Source of the DNA: an uncultured Eubacterium sp.
Lineage (GTDB): Bacteria; Bacillota; Clostridia; Lachnospirales; Lachnospiraceae
NCBI GenBank assembly: GCA_910586445.1
Contig: CAJUHV010000013.1
Location: 63,781 to 71,946 of the forward strand
Direction: 5' to 3'
DNA length: 8,166 bases
This document shows, in pieces, positions 1-6,794 of the stretch (the first letter of the stretch is position 1; each line of letters opens with the position of its first letter). Under the pieces are notes generated by a model. It was not told where the DNA came from. It searched no databases and saw only the letters and a program-made list of their open reading frames with translations. A program made the position numbers and the translations under genes.

Positions 1-1008
1 GAAGAAAAACTAAGGCAAGAAGCAAAAGAAGAAAAACCAAAGCAGGAAACAAAAGAAGAAAGAATAAGGCAAGAAGCAAAAGAAGAAAAACCAAAGCAGG
101 AAACAAAGGAAGAAAAAATAAAGAGGGAAACAAAAGAAGAAAAAATAAAGCAGGAAAAAATAAAGCAGGAAAAAATAGAACAAGAAAAATTAGAACTCTT
201 AAAAAAAGAGTTAAGTGAACTGGGCAGCGCTGCCGTAGCATTTTCGGGCGGCGTGGACTCGGCGTTCTTATTAAAGACAGCACACGATGTGTTAGAAAAC
301 CGTGTGGCTGCCATAACCATACAGTCGCGCATATTTCCTGGGCGGGAGATTTCCGAAGCAGAGCAGTTCTGCAGGCAGTATGGAATACGCCAGATCATCT
401 GTGAGGTGGATGAGCTTTCTATAGAAGGATTTTCGCACAATCCGCATAACCGCTGCTACCTGTGCAAGCGAAGGATGATGGAGCAGGTAATGAAAGCTGC
501 ACAGGCAGAGCATCTGGCATATATTGTGGAGGGATCAAATCTGGATGATGACGGGGATTATCGTCCGGGGCATCAGGCGGTTGCGGAGCTCGGCATTAAA
601 AGCCCGCTGCGGGAGGCAGGGCTTTCAAAGGCACAGATCCGGTCATTATCCAGACAGATGGGGCTGACGACCTGGGACAAGCCTTCGTTTGCCTGTCTGG
701 CATCGCGGTTTGTCTATGGGGAGACGATTACGCCCGAAAAGCTTTCTATGGTTGAAAAAGGCGAACAGCTGCTGCTGGATATGGGATTTTATCAGGTGCG
801 TGTACGCATTCATGGCCTGATGGCAAGGATTGAGGTGCTGCCGCAGGATTTTGAACAGCTGCTGCAGGAGGATTTAAGGCAGCATATTGTAAATCAATTT
901 TTGGAATACGGCTTTATGCATGTGTCACTGGATCTTCTCGGATACCGCACCGGAAGCATGAATCAGGGAATAGAGGCAGGCAGCATAAATTTGTATGGAA
1001 AAATATGA
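1..1008 (+). CDS. larE: ATP-dependent sacrificial sulfur transferase LarE (5' end outside window)
   Basis: LarE adenylates the pyridinium dicarboxylate mononucleotide and donates cysteine sulfur to it, a cytoplasmic step in making the nickel-pincer cofactor of LarA-type lactate racemases. The frame is open from base 1 to the TGA at 1006, giving 335 visible residues. Counting from base 1, the PP-loop SGGVDS is at residues 82-87, a CYLC pair at 152-155, EGSN follows, and KPSFACLASR holds Cys232, the position of the sulfur-donor cysteine in the family. Three cysteines (152, 155, 232) suggest the variant thought to bind an Fe-S cluster rather than be consumed; that is inference. The core from about residue 64 (272 residues) matches the usual family length, so residues 1-63 are an extra charged repeat region. 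The GTG at 253 is the valine of the PP-loop and is not a start. No larA, larB or larC lies in the window. Confidence 0.93.
   Translation, partial: EEKLRQEAKEEKPKQETKEERIRQEAKEEKPKQETKEEKIKRETKEEKIKQEKIKQEKIEQEKLELLKKELSELGSAAVAFSGGVDSAFLLKTAHDVLENRVAAITIQSRIFPGREISEAEQFCRQYGIRQIICEVDELSIEGFSHNPHNRCYLCKRRMMEQVMKAAQAEHLAYIVEGSNLDDDGDYRPGHQAVAELGIKSPLREAGLSKAQIRSLSRQMGLTTWDKPSFACLASRFVYGETITPEKLSMVEKGEQLLLDMGFYQVRVRIHGLMARIEVLPQDFEQLLQEDLRQHIVNQFLEYGFMHVSLDLLGYRTGSMNQGIEAGSINLYGKI
12..191 (+). repeat. Tandem repeat array inside the larE N-terminal coding region
   Basis: Two 54-bp units (12-65 and 66-119) differ at 2 positions. A 27-bp half-unit follows (120-146), then three 15-bp units (147-161 and 162-176 identical, 177-191 diverged). 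All unit lengths are multiples of three, so the frame is kept. The peptide is built of nine-residue blocks of the type KPKQETKEE and then five-residue blocks KIKQE. It has no hydrophobic residues apart from scattered Ile/Leu and is probably a charged helix or disordered. The array may extend left of the window. Confidence 0.93.
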
Positions 1009-1018
1009 ATTTTCTACC

Positions 1019-1047
1019 TTTACATTATAATATACTGCCGATATAAT
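1019..1047 (+). promoter_or_regulatory. Sigma-A promoter for the beta-galactosidase gene
   Basis: The -35 box TTTACA (1019-1024) is separated by exactly 17 bases from a perfect -10 box TATAAT (1042-1047). Transcription would begin near 1054, and a purine-rich ribosome site (GGAAAGGGAG, 1061-1070) precedes the ATG at 1081. The beta-galactosidase therefore need not depend on larE transcription. Inside the promoter, ATTATA (1024-1029) and TATAAT (1042-1047) form an inverted pair, which is AT-rich and only weakly suggestive of an operator. No regulator gene is adjacent. Confidence 0.8.
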
Positions 1048-1080
1048 GAGAGACAAAATCGGAAAGGGAGAAAAAGCTGC

Positions 1081-4000
1081 ATGTCAACATTTAATTACGA
1101 ACAGGTAAAAAATCCGCAATTTTTTGCAGAAGGGAGGCTGGAGGCGCATTCTGACCATGTCTGCTATGCAGGCCGCGGGGAGGCGGAAAGGAAAGAGTGT
1201 TCATATCGGTATCCGCTTGATGGTATCTGGAAGTTTTTTTATGCCAGAAATTATGCGCAGGTGATTTTGGGATTTGAGCAGACGGATTATGACTGCCGGC
1301 CATGGGCAGATATCCGTGTGCCGGCTCATATTCAGATGGAAGGATACGATGTGCCGCAGTATGCGAATGTGCAGTATCCATGGGACGGCAGGGAAGAGAT
1401 CTGGACAGATGAGATTCCGACAGAATTTAACCCAACGGCCAGTTATGTCAAATATTTTACGCTGCCGCAGCAGTTTGCCGGCATGCCGGTCTTCATTTCT
1501 TTTCAGGGGGTGGAAAGCGGCATGGCGCTCTGGCTGAACGGGCATTATGTGGGATACAGTGAAGACAGCTTTACTCCGTCTGAGTTTGAGCTGACGCCGT
1601 ATTTAAAGGATGGTGAAAATAAGCTGGCAGTATGTGTATTTAAATGGACAGCCAGCAGCTGGTGTGAGGATCAGGATTTTTTCCGTTTTTCTGGAATATA
1701 CCGGAGTGTCTATCTGTATGCGGTGCCAAAAACACATGTCTGGGATATTAAGACTGAGCCGGTTGTGGCAGAGAATTTAACGCATGCGGATTTAAAGCTC
1801 TGTCTGAAGACGCAGGGTGCAGGATCGGTACAGATCAAAGTGTCGGATGCGCATAAGGTGCTGATAGAGGATACGGTACAGATCAAAATGCCGGATGCGC
1901 ATGAGGTGCGGATAAAGGATATGGAAGAGAAAGGCCGGACAGAGGTTTCCTATCCGGTTGAACATCCGAAATTATGGAGTGCGGAAATACCATATTTGTA
2001 TGACTTAGAGATTACGGTATATGATGAGGAGGGACGGCTTACCGAATTTATTCCGCAGAAGATCGGATTCAGGCGTTTTGAGATCAAAGACGGCCTGATG
2101 TGCTTAAACGGCAGGCGGATTGTGTTTAAGGGAGTGAACAGGCACGAATTTTCATCTAAGACGGGTCGGGCTGTTTCTACAGAAGAAATTATTACGGATA
2201 TCGTTACAATGAAGCGCAATAATATCAATGCAGTCCGCACATGCCATTATCCTGACGATACAAGAATTTATCATTTATGTGACCAGTACGGACTGTATCT
2301 GATTGCAGAAAACAATATGGAATCGCATGGATCTTGGGACCCGGTCGTGCGCGGCGAAGCAGGGATGGATATAGTCGTGCCGGGAGATAAGGAGGAATGG
2401 CTGGCAGTAATGCTTGACCGTGTAAATTCCTGTTATCAGCGTGATAAAAATCACCCGGCAGTGCTGATCTGGTCGTGCGGCAACGAATCGTACGGCGGCA
2501 GGGTGATCTACGAAATGTCGCGCCTGTTTCATAAACTGGATGCGCACCGGCTGGTACATTATGAAGGAGTGTGCCACGACCGTCGCTACAATGAAACAAG
2601 TGATATAGAAAGCCAGATGTATCCGTCTGTGGTATCGATCCAGAGGTTTTTGGCGGAGCATAGGGACAAGCCGTTTATCTGCTGTGAATACACGCATGCG
2701 ATGGGCAATTCCTGCGGCGCCATGCATAAGTATACAGACCTGACAGATACTGAGCCGCTTTATCAGGGAGGATTTATCTGGGACTATATTGATCAGTCGA
2801 TTTCAAAAAAAGACCGCTACGGTGAGGAATTCCAGGCATATGGCGGAGATTTTGGGGAACGTCCGACGGATTTTAATTTCAGCGGCAACGGCATCGTATA
2901 TGGAGGCGGGCGGGACGCTTCTCCCAAAATGCAGGAAGTAAAATACAATTATCAGAATATTTCCGTATCGTTTGAAGAAGATACATTTACGGTGACAAAT
3001 AAAAATCTGTTTGTAAATACAGATTTTTACCGCTGTGTCGCAAAACTGCAGAGAAATGGCGTATTTGTCGCAGAAAAGACACTGGACGTGGCAGTTCCCC
3101 CGTTATCAAAGGCACAGTTTGCCATGCCGTTTTCAGATCAGGAAGACGGTGAGTATGCAGTGACTGTTTCTTTCCTATTAAAAGAGGACACATTATGGGC
3201 GAAGGCAGGACATGAAGCTGCCTTTGGACAGAAGATTTTTAAAAAACCATTTATATGGAAGGAAAGCAGCAAACCGCTGCGTATAATTCGAGGCAGGCAG
3301 AATATCGGCGTCAAAGGAGATGGGTTTGACGTGCTGTTTTCAATTTTATTTGGCGGACTTGTTTCCTATCGGTATGCGGGCGTGGAAATGATGGAAAAAA
3401 TTCCGCTGCCAAACTTCTGGCGTGCGCCGGTTGACAATGATCTGGGCAGCCTCGGGCAGGCGCGTTATGCACAGTGGAAGATTGCCAGCATGTATATCGG
3501 CCATAAAAGTCTGGCACAGGCAGATAGAGCAGAACATGCAGAAATGATAGAAGCGTCTCCGGTTACGGTAGAGGAAGGCGATCACAGTGTTACTGTGACA
3601 TACTGCTATCATATGCCGACAACGCCGCACAGTACATGTAAAGTGGCTTATACGGTATACGGCGATGGTGCAGTAAAAACAAAGCTGTCCTACGATCCGG
3701 TCAGGGAACTGGGAGACATGCCGGAATTTGGCATGATGTTCTGTCTGAATGCAGATTACGACCATGTCAAATGGTATGGCTTAGGGCCTGCGGAGACTTA
3801 TGCAGATCGTAAGGAAGGGGCAAAGCTCGGCGTTTACCAGAATAAAGTTATGGACAATATGGCAAAATATCTAGTCCCGCAGGAATGCGGCAATAAAATG
3901 GGCGTGCGGTATGCGGCAGTGACAGATGCAAAGGGCAGGGGAATGCTTTTTGCCGGAGATTCCATCAGCTTTAGCGCACTGCCGTATACGCCTCATGAGA

Positions 4001-4176
4001 TGGAAAATGCTTCGCATGGCTATGAACTGCCAAAGGTACATCATACAATTGTACGCGCAGCACTGGCGCAGATGGGAGTCGGCGGTGACGACAGCTGGGG
4101 AGCCGCTGTACACCCGGAGTATTTGATTGATGTAGAAAAGAAGCTGGAATTCACCTTTGTATTTAAAGGAATCTAG
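1081..4176 (+). CDS. lacZ: Beta-galactosidase, glycoside hydrolase family 2, LacZ type
   Basis: Cytoplasmic enzyme hydrolysing lactose and other beta-galactosides; there is no signal peptide. At 1031 residues it is close to E. coli LacZ (1023). Domains in order: sugar-binding jelly roll (about 40-230, with Asn96 in NVQYP and Asp199 in EDQDFFRFSGIYR), Ig-like domain (about 232-340), TIM barrel (about 341-635), a second Ig-like domain, and the C-terminal small-chain domain (about 770-1031, with Trp1006 in GGDDSWG). Catalytic residues are the acid/base Glu469 (WSCGNES) and nucleophile Glu536 (CCEYTHAMGNS). His355, His389, Trp567, Asp590 and Phe600 match known substrate- and metal-site positions, so the enzyme should be active. 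The ATG follows a purine-rich ribosome site and the N terminus begins like other family members. Oddities are the 16-residue tandem duplication at 250-281 and the Lys/Gln-coding repeat after the TAG. No lactose transporter is visible next to it. Confidence 0.97.
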   Translation: MSTFNYEQVKNPQFFAEGRLEAHSDHVCYAGRGEAERKECSYRYPLDGIWKFFYARNYAQVILGFEQTDYDCRPWADIRVPAHIQMEGYDVPQYANVQYPWDGREEIWTDEIPTEFNPTASYVKYFTLPQQFAGMPVFISFQGVESGMALWLNGHYVGYSEDSFTPSEFELTPYLKDGENKLAVCVFKWTASSWCEDQDFFRFSGIYRSVYLYAVPKTHVWDIKTEPVVAENLTHADLKLCLKTQGAGSVQIKVSDAHKVLIEDTVQIKMPDAHEVRIKDMEEKGRTEVSYPVEHPKLWSAEIPYLYDLEITVYDEEGRLTEFIPQKIGFRRFEIKDGLMCLNGRRIVFKGVNRHEFSSKTGRAVSTEEIITDIVTMKRNNINAVRTCHYPDDTRIYHLCDQYGLYLIAENNMESHGSWDPVVRGEAGMDIVVPGDKEEWLAVMLDRVNSCYQRDKNHPAVLIWSCGNESYGGRVIYEMSRLFHKLDAHRLVHYEGVCHDRRYNETSDIESQMYPSVVSIQRFLAEHRDKPFICCEYTHAMGNSCGAMHKYTDLTDTEPLYQGGFIWDYIDQSISKKDRYGEEFQAYGGDFGERPTDFNFSGNGIVYGGGRDASPKMQEVKYNYQNISVSFEEDTFTVTNKNLFVNTDFYRCVAKLQRNGVFVAEKTLDVAVPPLSKAQFAMPFSDQEDGEYAVTVSFLLKEDTLWAKAGHEAAFGQKIFKKPFIWKESSKPLRIIRGRQNIGVKGDGFDVLFSILFGGLVSYRYAGVEMMEKIPLPNFWRAPVDNDLGSLGQARYAQWKIASMYIGHKSLAQADRAEHAEMIEASPVTVEEGDHSVTVTYCYHMPTTPHSTCKVAYTVYGDGAVKTKLSYDPVRELGDMPEFGMMFCLNADYDHVKWYGLGPAETYADRKEGAKLGVYQNKVMDNMAKYLVPQECGNKMGVRYAAVTDAKGRGMLFAGDSISFSALPYTPHEMENASHGYELPKVHHTIVRAALAQMGVGGDDSWGAAVHPEYLIDVEKKLEFTFVFKGI
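1828..1923 (+). repeat. 48-bp in-frame tandem duplication inside lacZ
   Basis: Copy 1 (1828-1875) and copy 2 (1876-1923) match at 42 of 48 bases and encode residues 250-265 and 266-281 (VQIKVSDAHKVLIEDT, then VQIKMPDAHEVRIKDM). The duplication lies in the Ig-like second domain, where it would lengthen a strand or hairpin away from the active site. All six base differences change the amino acid (V/M, S/P, K/E, L/R, E/K, T/M) and none is silent. Confidence 0.95.
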
Positions 4177-4186
4177 ATAAAAAAAC

Positions 4187-4233
4187 AAAGGAAAAAACAA
4201 AAGAAAAAACAAAAGAAAAAACAAAAGAAGAAG
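4187..4233 (+). repeat. 12-bp A-rich tandem repeat directly after lacZ
   Basis: Units AAAGGAAAAAAC (4187-4198), AAAAGAAAAAAC (4199-4210 and 4211-4222) and a partial unit (4223-4233). The unit length is a multiple of three and the array is open in the lacZ frame. If the TAG at 4174 were read through, 21 residues of Lys/Gln (KKKQ repeats) would be added before the TAA at 4240. LacZ proteins normally end near the FTFVFKGI seen here, so the tail is not required. Confidence 0.9.
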
Positions 4234-4248
4234 TCTAATTAAGAAATA

Positions 4249-4413
4249 AAAAAAGACACCGCATCTATTGGAGGTTCTTTCTGTACTTTGGCTGTCCGCA
4301 TATTCTCTGAATTTGCTATAAGTTACTAAATTGGCCCGGCAGAGTAAAACGAGAATAACAGAGCTGCCCAGACATCAGAAAGAACCCTATTGGATTGCTG
4401 CAGTGTCTTTTTT
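4249..4413. terminator. Convergent inverted repeat, likely bidirectional terminator or MITE-like relic
   Basis: Outer arms AAAAAAGACAC (4249-4259) and GTGTCTTTTTT (4403-4413) are perfect 11-bp complements. A second perfect 11-bp pair, GGTTCTTTCTG (4273-4283) and CAGAAAGAACC (4376-4386), nests inside, and a third pair, TATTCTC (4301-4307) and GAGAATA (4351-4357), lies nearer the centre. Each strand ends in a T run leaving the stem: six T on the plus strand for lacZ, seven on the minus strand for the permease. The right arm ends one base from the permease stop codon. The loop is far longer than in a normal intrinsic terminator, so termination is plausible but unproven. CTATTGGA occurs as a direct repeat in both shoulders (4265-4272 and 4387-4394). 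Confidence 0.6.
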
Positions 4414-4414
4414 G

Positions 4415-5404
4415 TTATAAAATTCGGTCTCTGCGCCTGTTTTTTATGCGCAGCCAGTTTCCGATTTTAGTAATGCTGGAAAGTGTCGCGATCAAAAATA
4501 AGCCCGGTATCAGTATGATCCACCATGCTCCGCTAAGCAGCGAGCGGTCTGCATTAGACAGCATGCTGCCCCATGAAATGACCTCCAGCGGCAGGCCGAG
4601 GCCCATAAAGCTCAGCGTGGATTCGGCAGCAATAGCATTTCGGATATTCATTACTGCCATAAATAAAATAGAAGAGACAAAGTTTGGAGCCAGATGTTTC
4701 CGTAATATATGAAAGAAACCGCCGCCCATGCATCTTGCTGCGATCACATATTCACTGCTGCGAAGCCGGCGCACCTGTATGCGGACGACCTTTGCAATGC
4801 CAAACCAGCTGGTCAGCCCGATTATAAGCGAAAGGCTCCATAAATCCGCTTTTCCCCATATAGCCTGTATGAAAATGACCAACAGCAGGTTTGGTATGCT
4901 GATCAGTATTTCAGCCGCGCGCATAAGGCATGCATCCAGCCACTGCGGGGCAAGGCCGCTCACGGTGCCGAACAGTATAGCCGTCACAGTAGATATAAAT
5001 GCAGCGGCAAATCCGATAAATAAAGAGATCCTTCCGCCGTACCAGATCATGGAAAAAATATCACGCCCCACTGCATCCGTGCCGAATGGAAATTCGCTGC
5101 ACGGTGCTGTGTTATAATGTGCCAGATCCATATAGGCAGGATCTTTTGAAAGAAAGAGGCGGCAGCAGGTGCACCCTAGTCCTAGTATAATAATAAAAAG
5201 CAGTGCCATAGAAACGGCAGCTGACTTATCTATCTGAAATCTTCTGCCTGACTGTGGAGGAATTTTTAGCTGAAAGCTGTCATCAGGCGGTGTGTTTTTT
5301 GGGACAAATGTAAATCCTGCGCTGTCGGGTGCCAGATCCTTTTGCGAAAAAGAAAGGCTGCTGCTGTCAGGTGCTGTATAAGGGATTAAATGGCTGTTAT
5401 TCAA
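4415..5404 (-). CDS. ABC transporter permease, DppC/OppC (peptide/nickel) type
   Basis: Integral membrane subunit of an ABC importer for oligopeptides or nickel, normally working with a DppB-type permease, two ATPases and a lipoprotein. There are 329 residues: a Ser/Pro-rich cytoplasmic stretch (1-60), first membrane segment at about 61-82, an external segment, the family signature FGTDAVGRDIFS at 107-118, further membrane segments, and the EAA loop contacting the ATPase at 218-241 (EYVIAARCMGGG). SFMGLGLP (265-272) is also typical. The start is TTG (5404-5402), supported by GAGGTAG at 5416-5410, five bases upstream. The gene ends one base before the right arm of the convergent inverted repeat. 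No partner permease, ATPase or binding protein lies in the window, so the substrate cannot be assigned and the gene may be an orphan or operon remnant, although its frame is intact. Confidence 0.9.
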   Translation of the reverse strand: MNNSHLIPYTAPDSSSLSFSQKDLAPDSAGFTFVPKNTPPDDSFQLKIPPQSGRRFQIDKSAAVSMALLFIIILGLGCTCCRLFLSKDPAYMDLAHYNTAPCSEFPFGTDAVGRDIFSMIWYGGRISLFIGFAAAFISTVTAILFGTVSGLAPQWLDACLMRAAEILISIPNLLLVIFIQAIWGKADLWSLSLIIGLTSWFGIAKVVRIQVRRLRSSEYVIAARCMGGGFFHILRKHLAPNFVSSILFMAVMNIRNAIAAESTLSFMGLGLPLEVISWGSMLSNADRSLLSGAWWIILIPGLFLIATLSSITKIGNWLRIKNRRRDRIL

Positions 5405-5480
5405 TGGAACTACCTCGTTTTCGTATCATTATCGGAAAATAGCGGCAGATTTTAAAAGACTGCGGTGATCCGACAAAACT

Positions 5481-5509
5481 ATTATACGCTTGACGGTCAG
5501 GTTCAGCAA
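5481..5509 (-). promoter_or_regulatory. Sigma-A promoter for the permease gene
   Basis: On the minus strand, TTGCTG (5509-5504) stands 17 bases from a perfect TATAAT (5486-5481). The transcript would start near 5474, leaving about 70 bases of leader before the TTG start at 5404. This supports independent transcription of the permease. It also argues against the 64-codon frame that overlaps it (5429-5623) being a real gene. Confidence 0.6.
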
Positions 5510-5811
5510 GGATGATTTTGGGTGGAGCGGTATGTGCTGCCGGATGCCGCTGGAGCGTGTTTGAAAAATCATTTCTGCCAACTGCACGCCCCGTTTTAAG
5601 TTTCTTGGATTACTGATGCCCAAGATGATAAGGAAGAAGGCAGTGGCGGCGGATTTTCAGAAAAATTTGAATATTTTTCGTCACGGATTAATTACTCAAT
5701 GCTGAGCCCCCAGTCCATTCATTACTCATCTGCGCAGCCATGCTGCAGAGCATAAGCAGTGATTTTGTCGCCTGCAAATGAGGAAGGCAGCGGGGCGTTT
5801 GTTGGAATGTG

Positions 5812-5821
5812 ATTGTACAAT
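5812..5821. promoter_or_regulatory. Palindrome ATTGTACAAT upstream of the PLD gene promoter
   Basis: A perfect 10-bp palindrome 23 bases upstream of the -35 box of the next promoter. It could be half of a regulator-binding site, since TACAAT recurs as the -10 box at 5868-5873 and ATTGCAAT overlaps the -35 box. No regulator gene is adjacent, and short AT-rich palindromes are common by chance. Confidence 0.3.
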
Positions 5822-5844
5822 TTCAACAAAAAATGTTTTTACTA

Positions 5845-5873
5845 TTGCAATTAGGTGTAAGGAATAGTACAAT
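5845..5873 (+). promoter_or_regulatory. Sigma-A promoter for the PLD/membrane-protein cassette
   Basis: TTGCAA (5845-5850) and TACAAT (5868-5873) are separated by exactly 17 bases. Transcription would begin near 5880, about 57 bases before the ATG at 5937. The -35 box lies within the palindrome ATTGCAAT (5844-5851). No other promoter as good is seen between 5937 and 7625, so all three downstream genes probably depend on this one. Confidence 0.6.
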
Positions 5874-5936
5874 AATTGCGGATACAGTTATAATTAACTT
5901 TCATTTGTCGAGAATATTTTAGTAGAAATATATAAA

Positions 5937-6794
5937 ATGTCAAAACTTTATTCAAATGTTGCGTTGATGAAATTGGCAAGTATTCAATCTCAATATGCTT
6001 ATCGGGAAATGCTGAGTTTTATGCTGACATCAGAAGACAGAAAAGAACGCTATAAATATGCTGTTAAATTGATGATGGCTTACCCGCATAATGGATCGTC
6101 TATATATTCATATGCCATGGAATTAAATGACGATAGACTGATTCAGACATTGAATGATGTAGCTAAAAAGTTTAATATTCAAACAGAGATATCTGAAAAG
6201 TACAAAGAAATATTTGAGGTAAAAGATGAAAGGGTACAGCTTATTCCGAAAGGTACTATTATTAGTGAATTGTTATTTGACTTAGCAAAGGAAATAAAGG
6301 CAAATACTTTTTATATGGCGGTAGGATTTATTTTTTCAAGTGGACTAAAATTGCTGTACCCGTTAATAAATTATATTTATGATGCTGATGGAACGATTGA
6401 ATTAATAACTCGTTCATTACAAAGTTTTGAGAATGAAGGGAGAAATAATAAAATTGATAAAGGAACAGTGATATTTTTGAATAAACTTATAGATGAAATC
6501 AACCTAAGCCTTTTTACTTACACAGATATTTTTTATCATGGGAAATTTTATTATTTAGCCAATGACGAAAAGGCGTATATATTAATTGGTTCCTCAAACA
6601 TAAGTAAAACTGCTTTTTTAGGGAATTATGAGTTAGATACATTAATTACAGTGGACTTAAAGAATGAAAAAAAACAATTCCTTTACTGGTACGAAGAATT
6701 TCGTCAGCAATGTAAATTGATATCACATTTAGATGATACAAAATATGAGAACTTTAAATGGGAAAGTGAACTGGATATCTTATTATACGTTTAA
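5937..6794 (+). CDS. Phospholipase D-like (single HKD motif) nuclease-family protein
   Basis: 285 residues. The C-terminal half (about 105-255) looks like the PLD-like domain of bacterial restriction and helicase-linked nucleases: a core strand NTFYMAVGFIFSSGL (123-137), an IELITRS strand (154-160), then the active-site block with His201 and Lys203 (HGKFYY) and GSSN at 218-221, followed by Glu232. One HKD copy per chain implies a dimer with one active site, as in the Nuc/BfiI type. Lipid or nucleic acid substrate cannot be told from sequence, but the layout favours nuclease. Residues 1-100 are unrecognised. The ATG has no clear Shine-Dalgarno sequence, but the frame is closed by a TAA at 5895 and no better start is seen. 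The gene is AT-rich, unlike lacZ, suggesting transfer. The stop at 6792 is probably premature, because the +1 frame stays open to 6939. Confidence 0.72.
   Translation: MSKLYSNVALMKLASIQSQYAYREMLSFMLTSEDRKERYKYAVKLMMAYPHNGSSIYSYAMELNDDRLIQTLNDVAKKFNIQTEISEKYKEIFEVKDERVQLIPKGTIISELLFDLAKEIKANTFYMAVGFIFSSGLKLLYPLINYIYDADGTIELITRSLQSFENEGRNNKIDKGTVIFLNKLIDEINLSLFTYTDIFYHGKFYYLANDEKAYILIGSSNISKTAFLGNYELDTLITVDLKNEKKQFLYWYEEFRQQCKLISHLDDTKYENFKWESELDILLYV

Larger units (their letters stand above)
5405..5936. other. Gene-poor junction region between permease and acquired-looking genes
   Basis: No convincing gene is present in these 532 bases. A minus-strand frame (5429-5623, TTG start, ending ...LLKSAAIFR) has no good ribosome site and contains the permease promoter; a stretch near GVQLAEMIFQ faintly resembles the C terminus of a LacI-type regulator, too weakly to call. 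Visible structure: ATTACTCA twice (5691-5698 and 5721-5728); a short perfect hairpin GCAGC-CAT-GCTGC (5734-5746); palindromes ATTGTACAAT (5812-5821) and ATTGCAAT (5844-5851). Composition changes from balanced to AT-rich at about 5800, so an insertion boundary probably lies here. No tRNA, attachment-site duplication or integrase is visible. Confidence 0.6.

Noticed and set aside
1..191. CRISPR array or non-coding satellite
   Set aside because: Units are directly abutting without spacers and the frame is open throughout, so this is a coding tandem repeat.
253..255. GTG as the start of the LarE gene
   Set aside because: It is the valine codon within the PP-loop SGGVDS; starting here would remove half the ATP-binding motif, and the frame is open upstream to base 1.
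1200..4224. Numerous open frames of 66-150 codons opposite or within lacZ
   Set aside because: They overlap a certain gene with all its catalytic residues, have no ribosome sites and no recognisable protein features.
4395..5117. Two plus-strand frames opposite the permease
   Set aside because: They are antisense shadows of a permease with clear family signatures.
5429..5623. Minus-strand 64-codon frame, with faint likeness to the C terminus of a LacI-type regulator
   Set aside because: It has a TTG start without a ribosome site, contains the permease promoter, and the likeness is limited to about 20 residues.
5688..5741. Minus-strand 17-residue frame starting MAAQMSNEWTGG
   Set aside because: No Shine-Dalgarno sequence and too short to support; kept only as part of the junction region.
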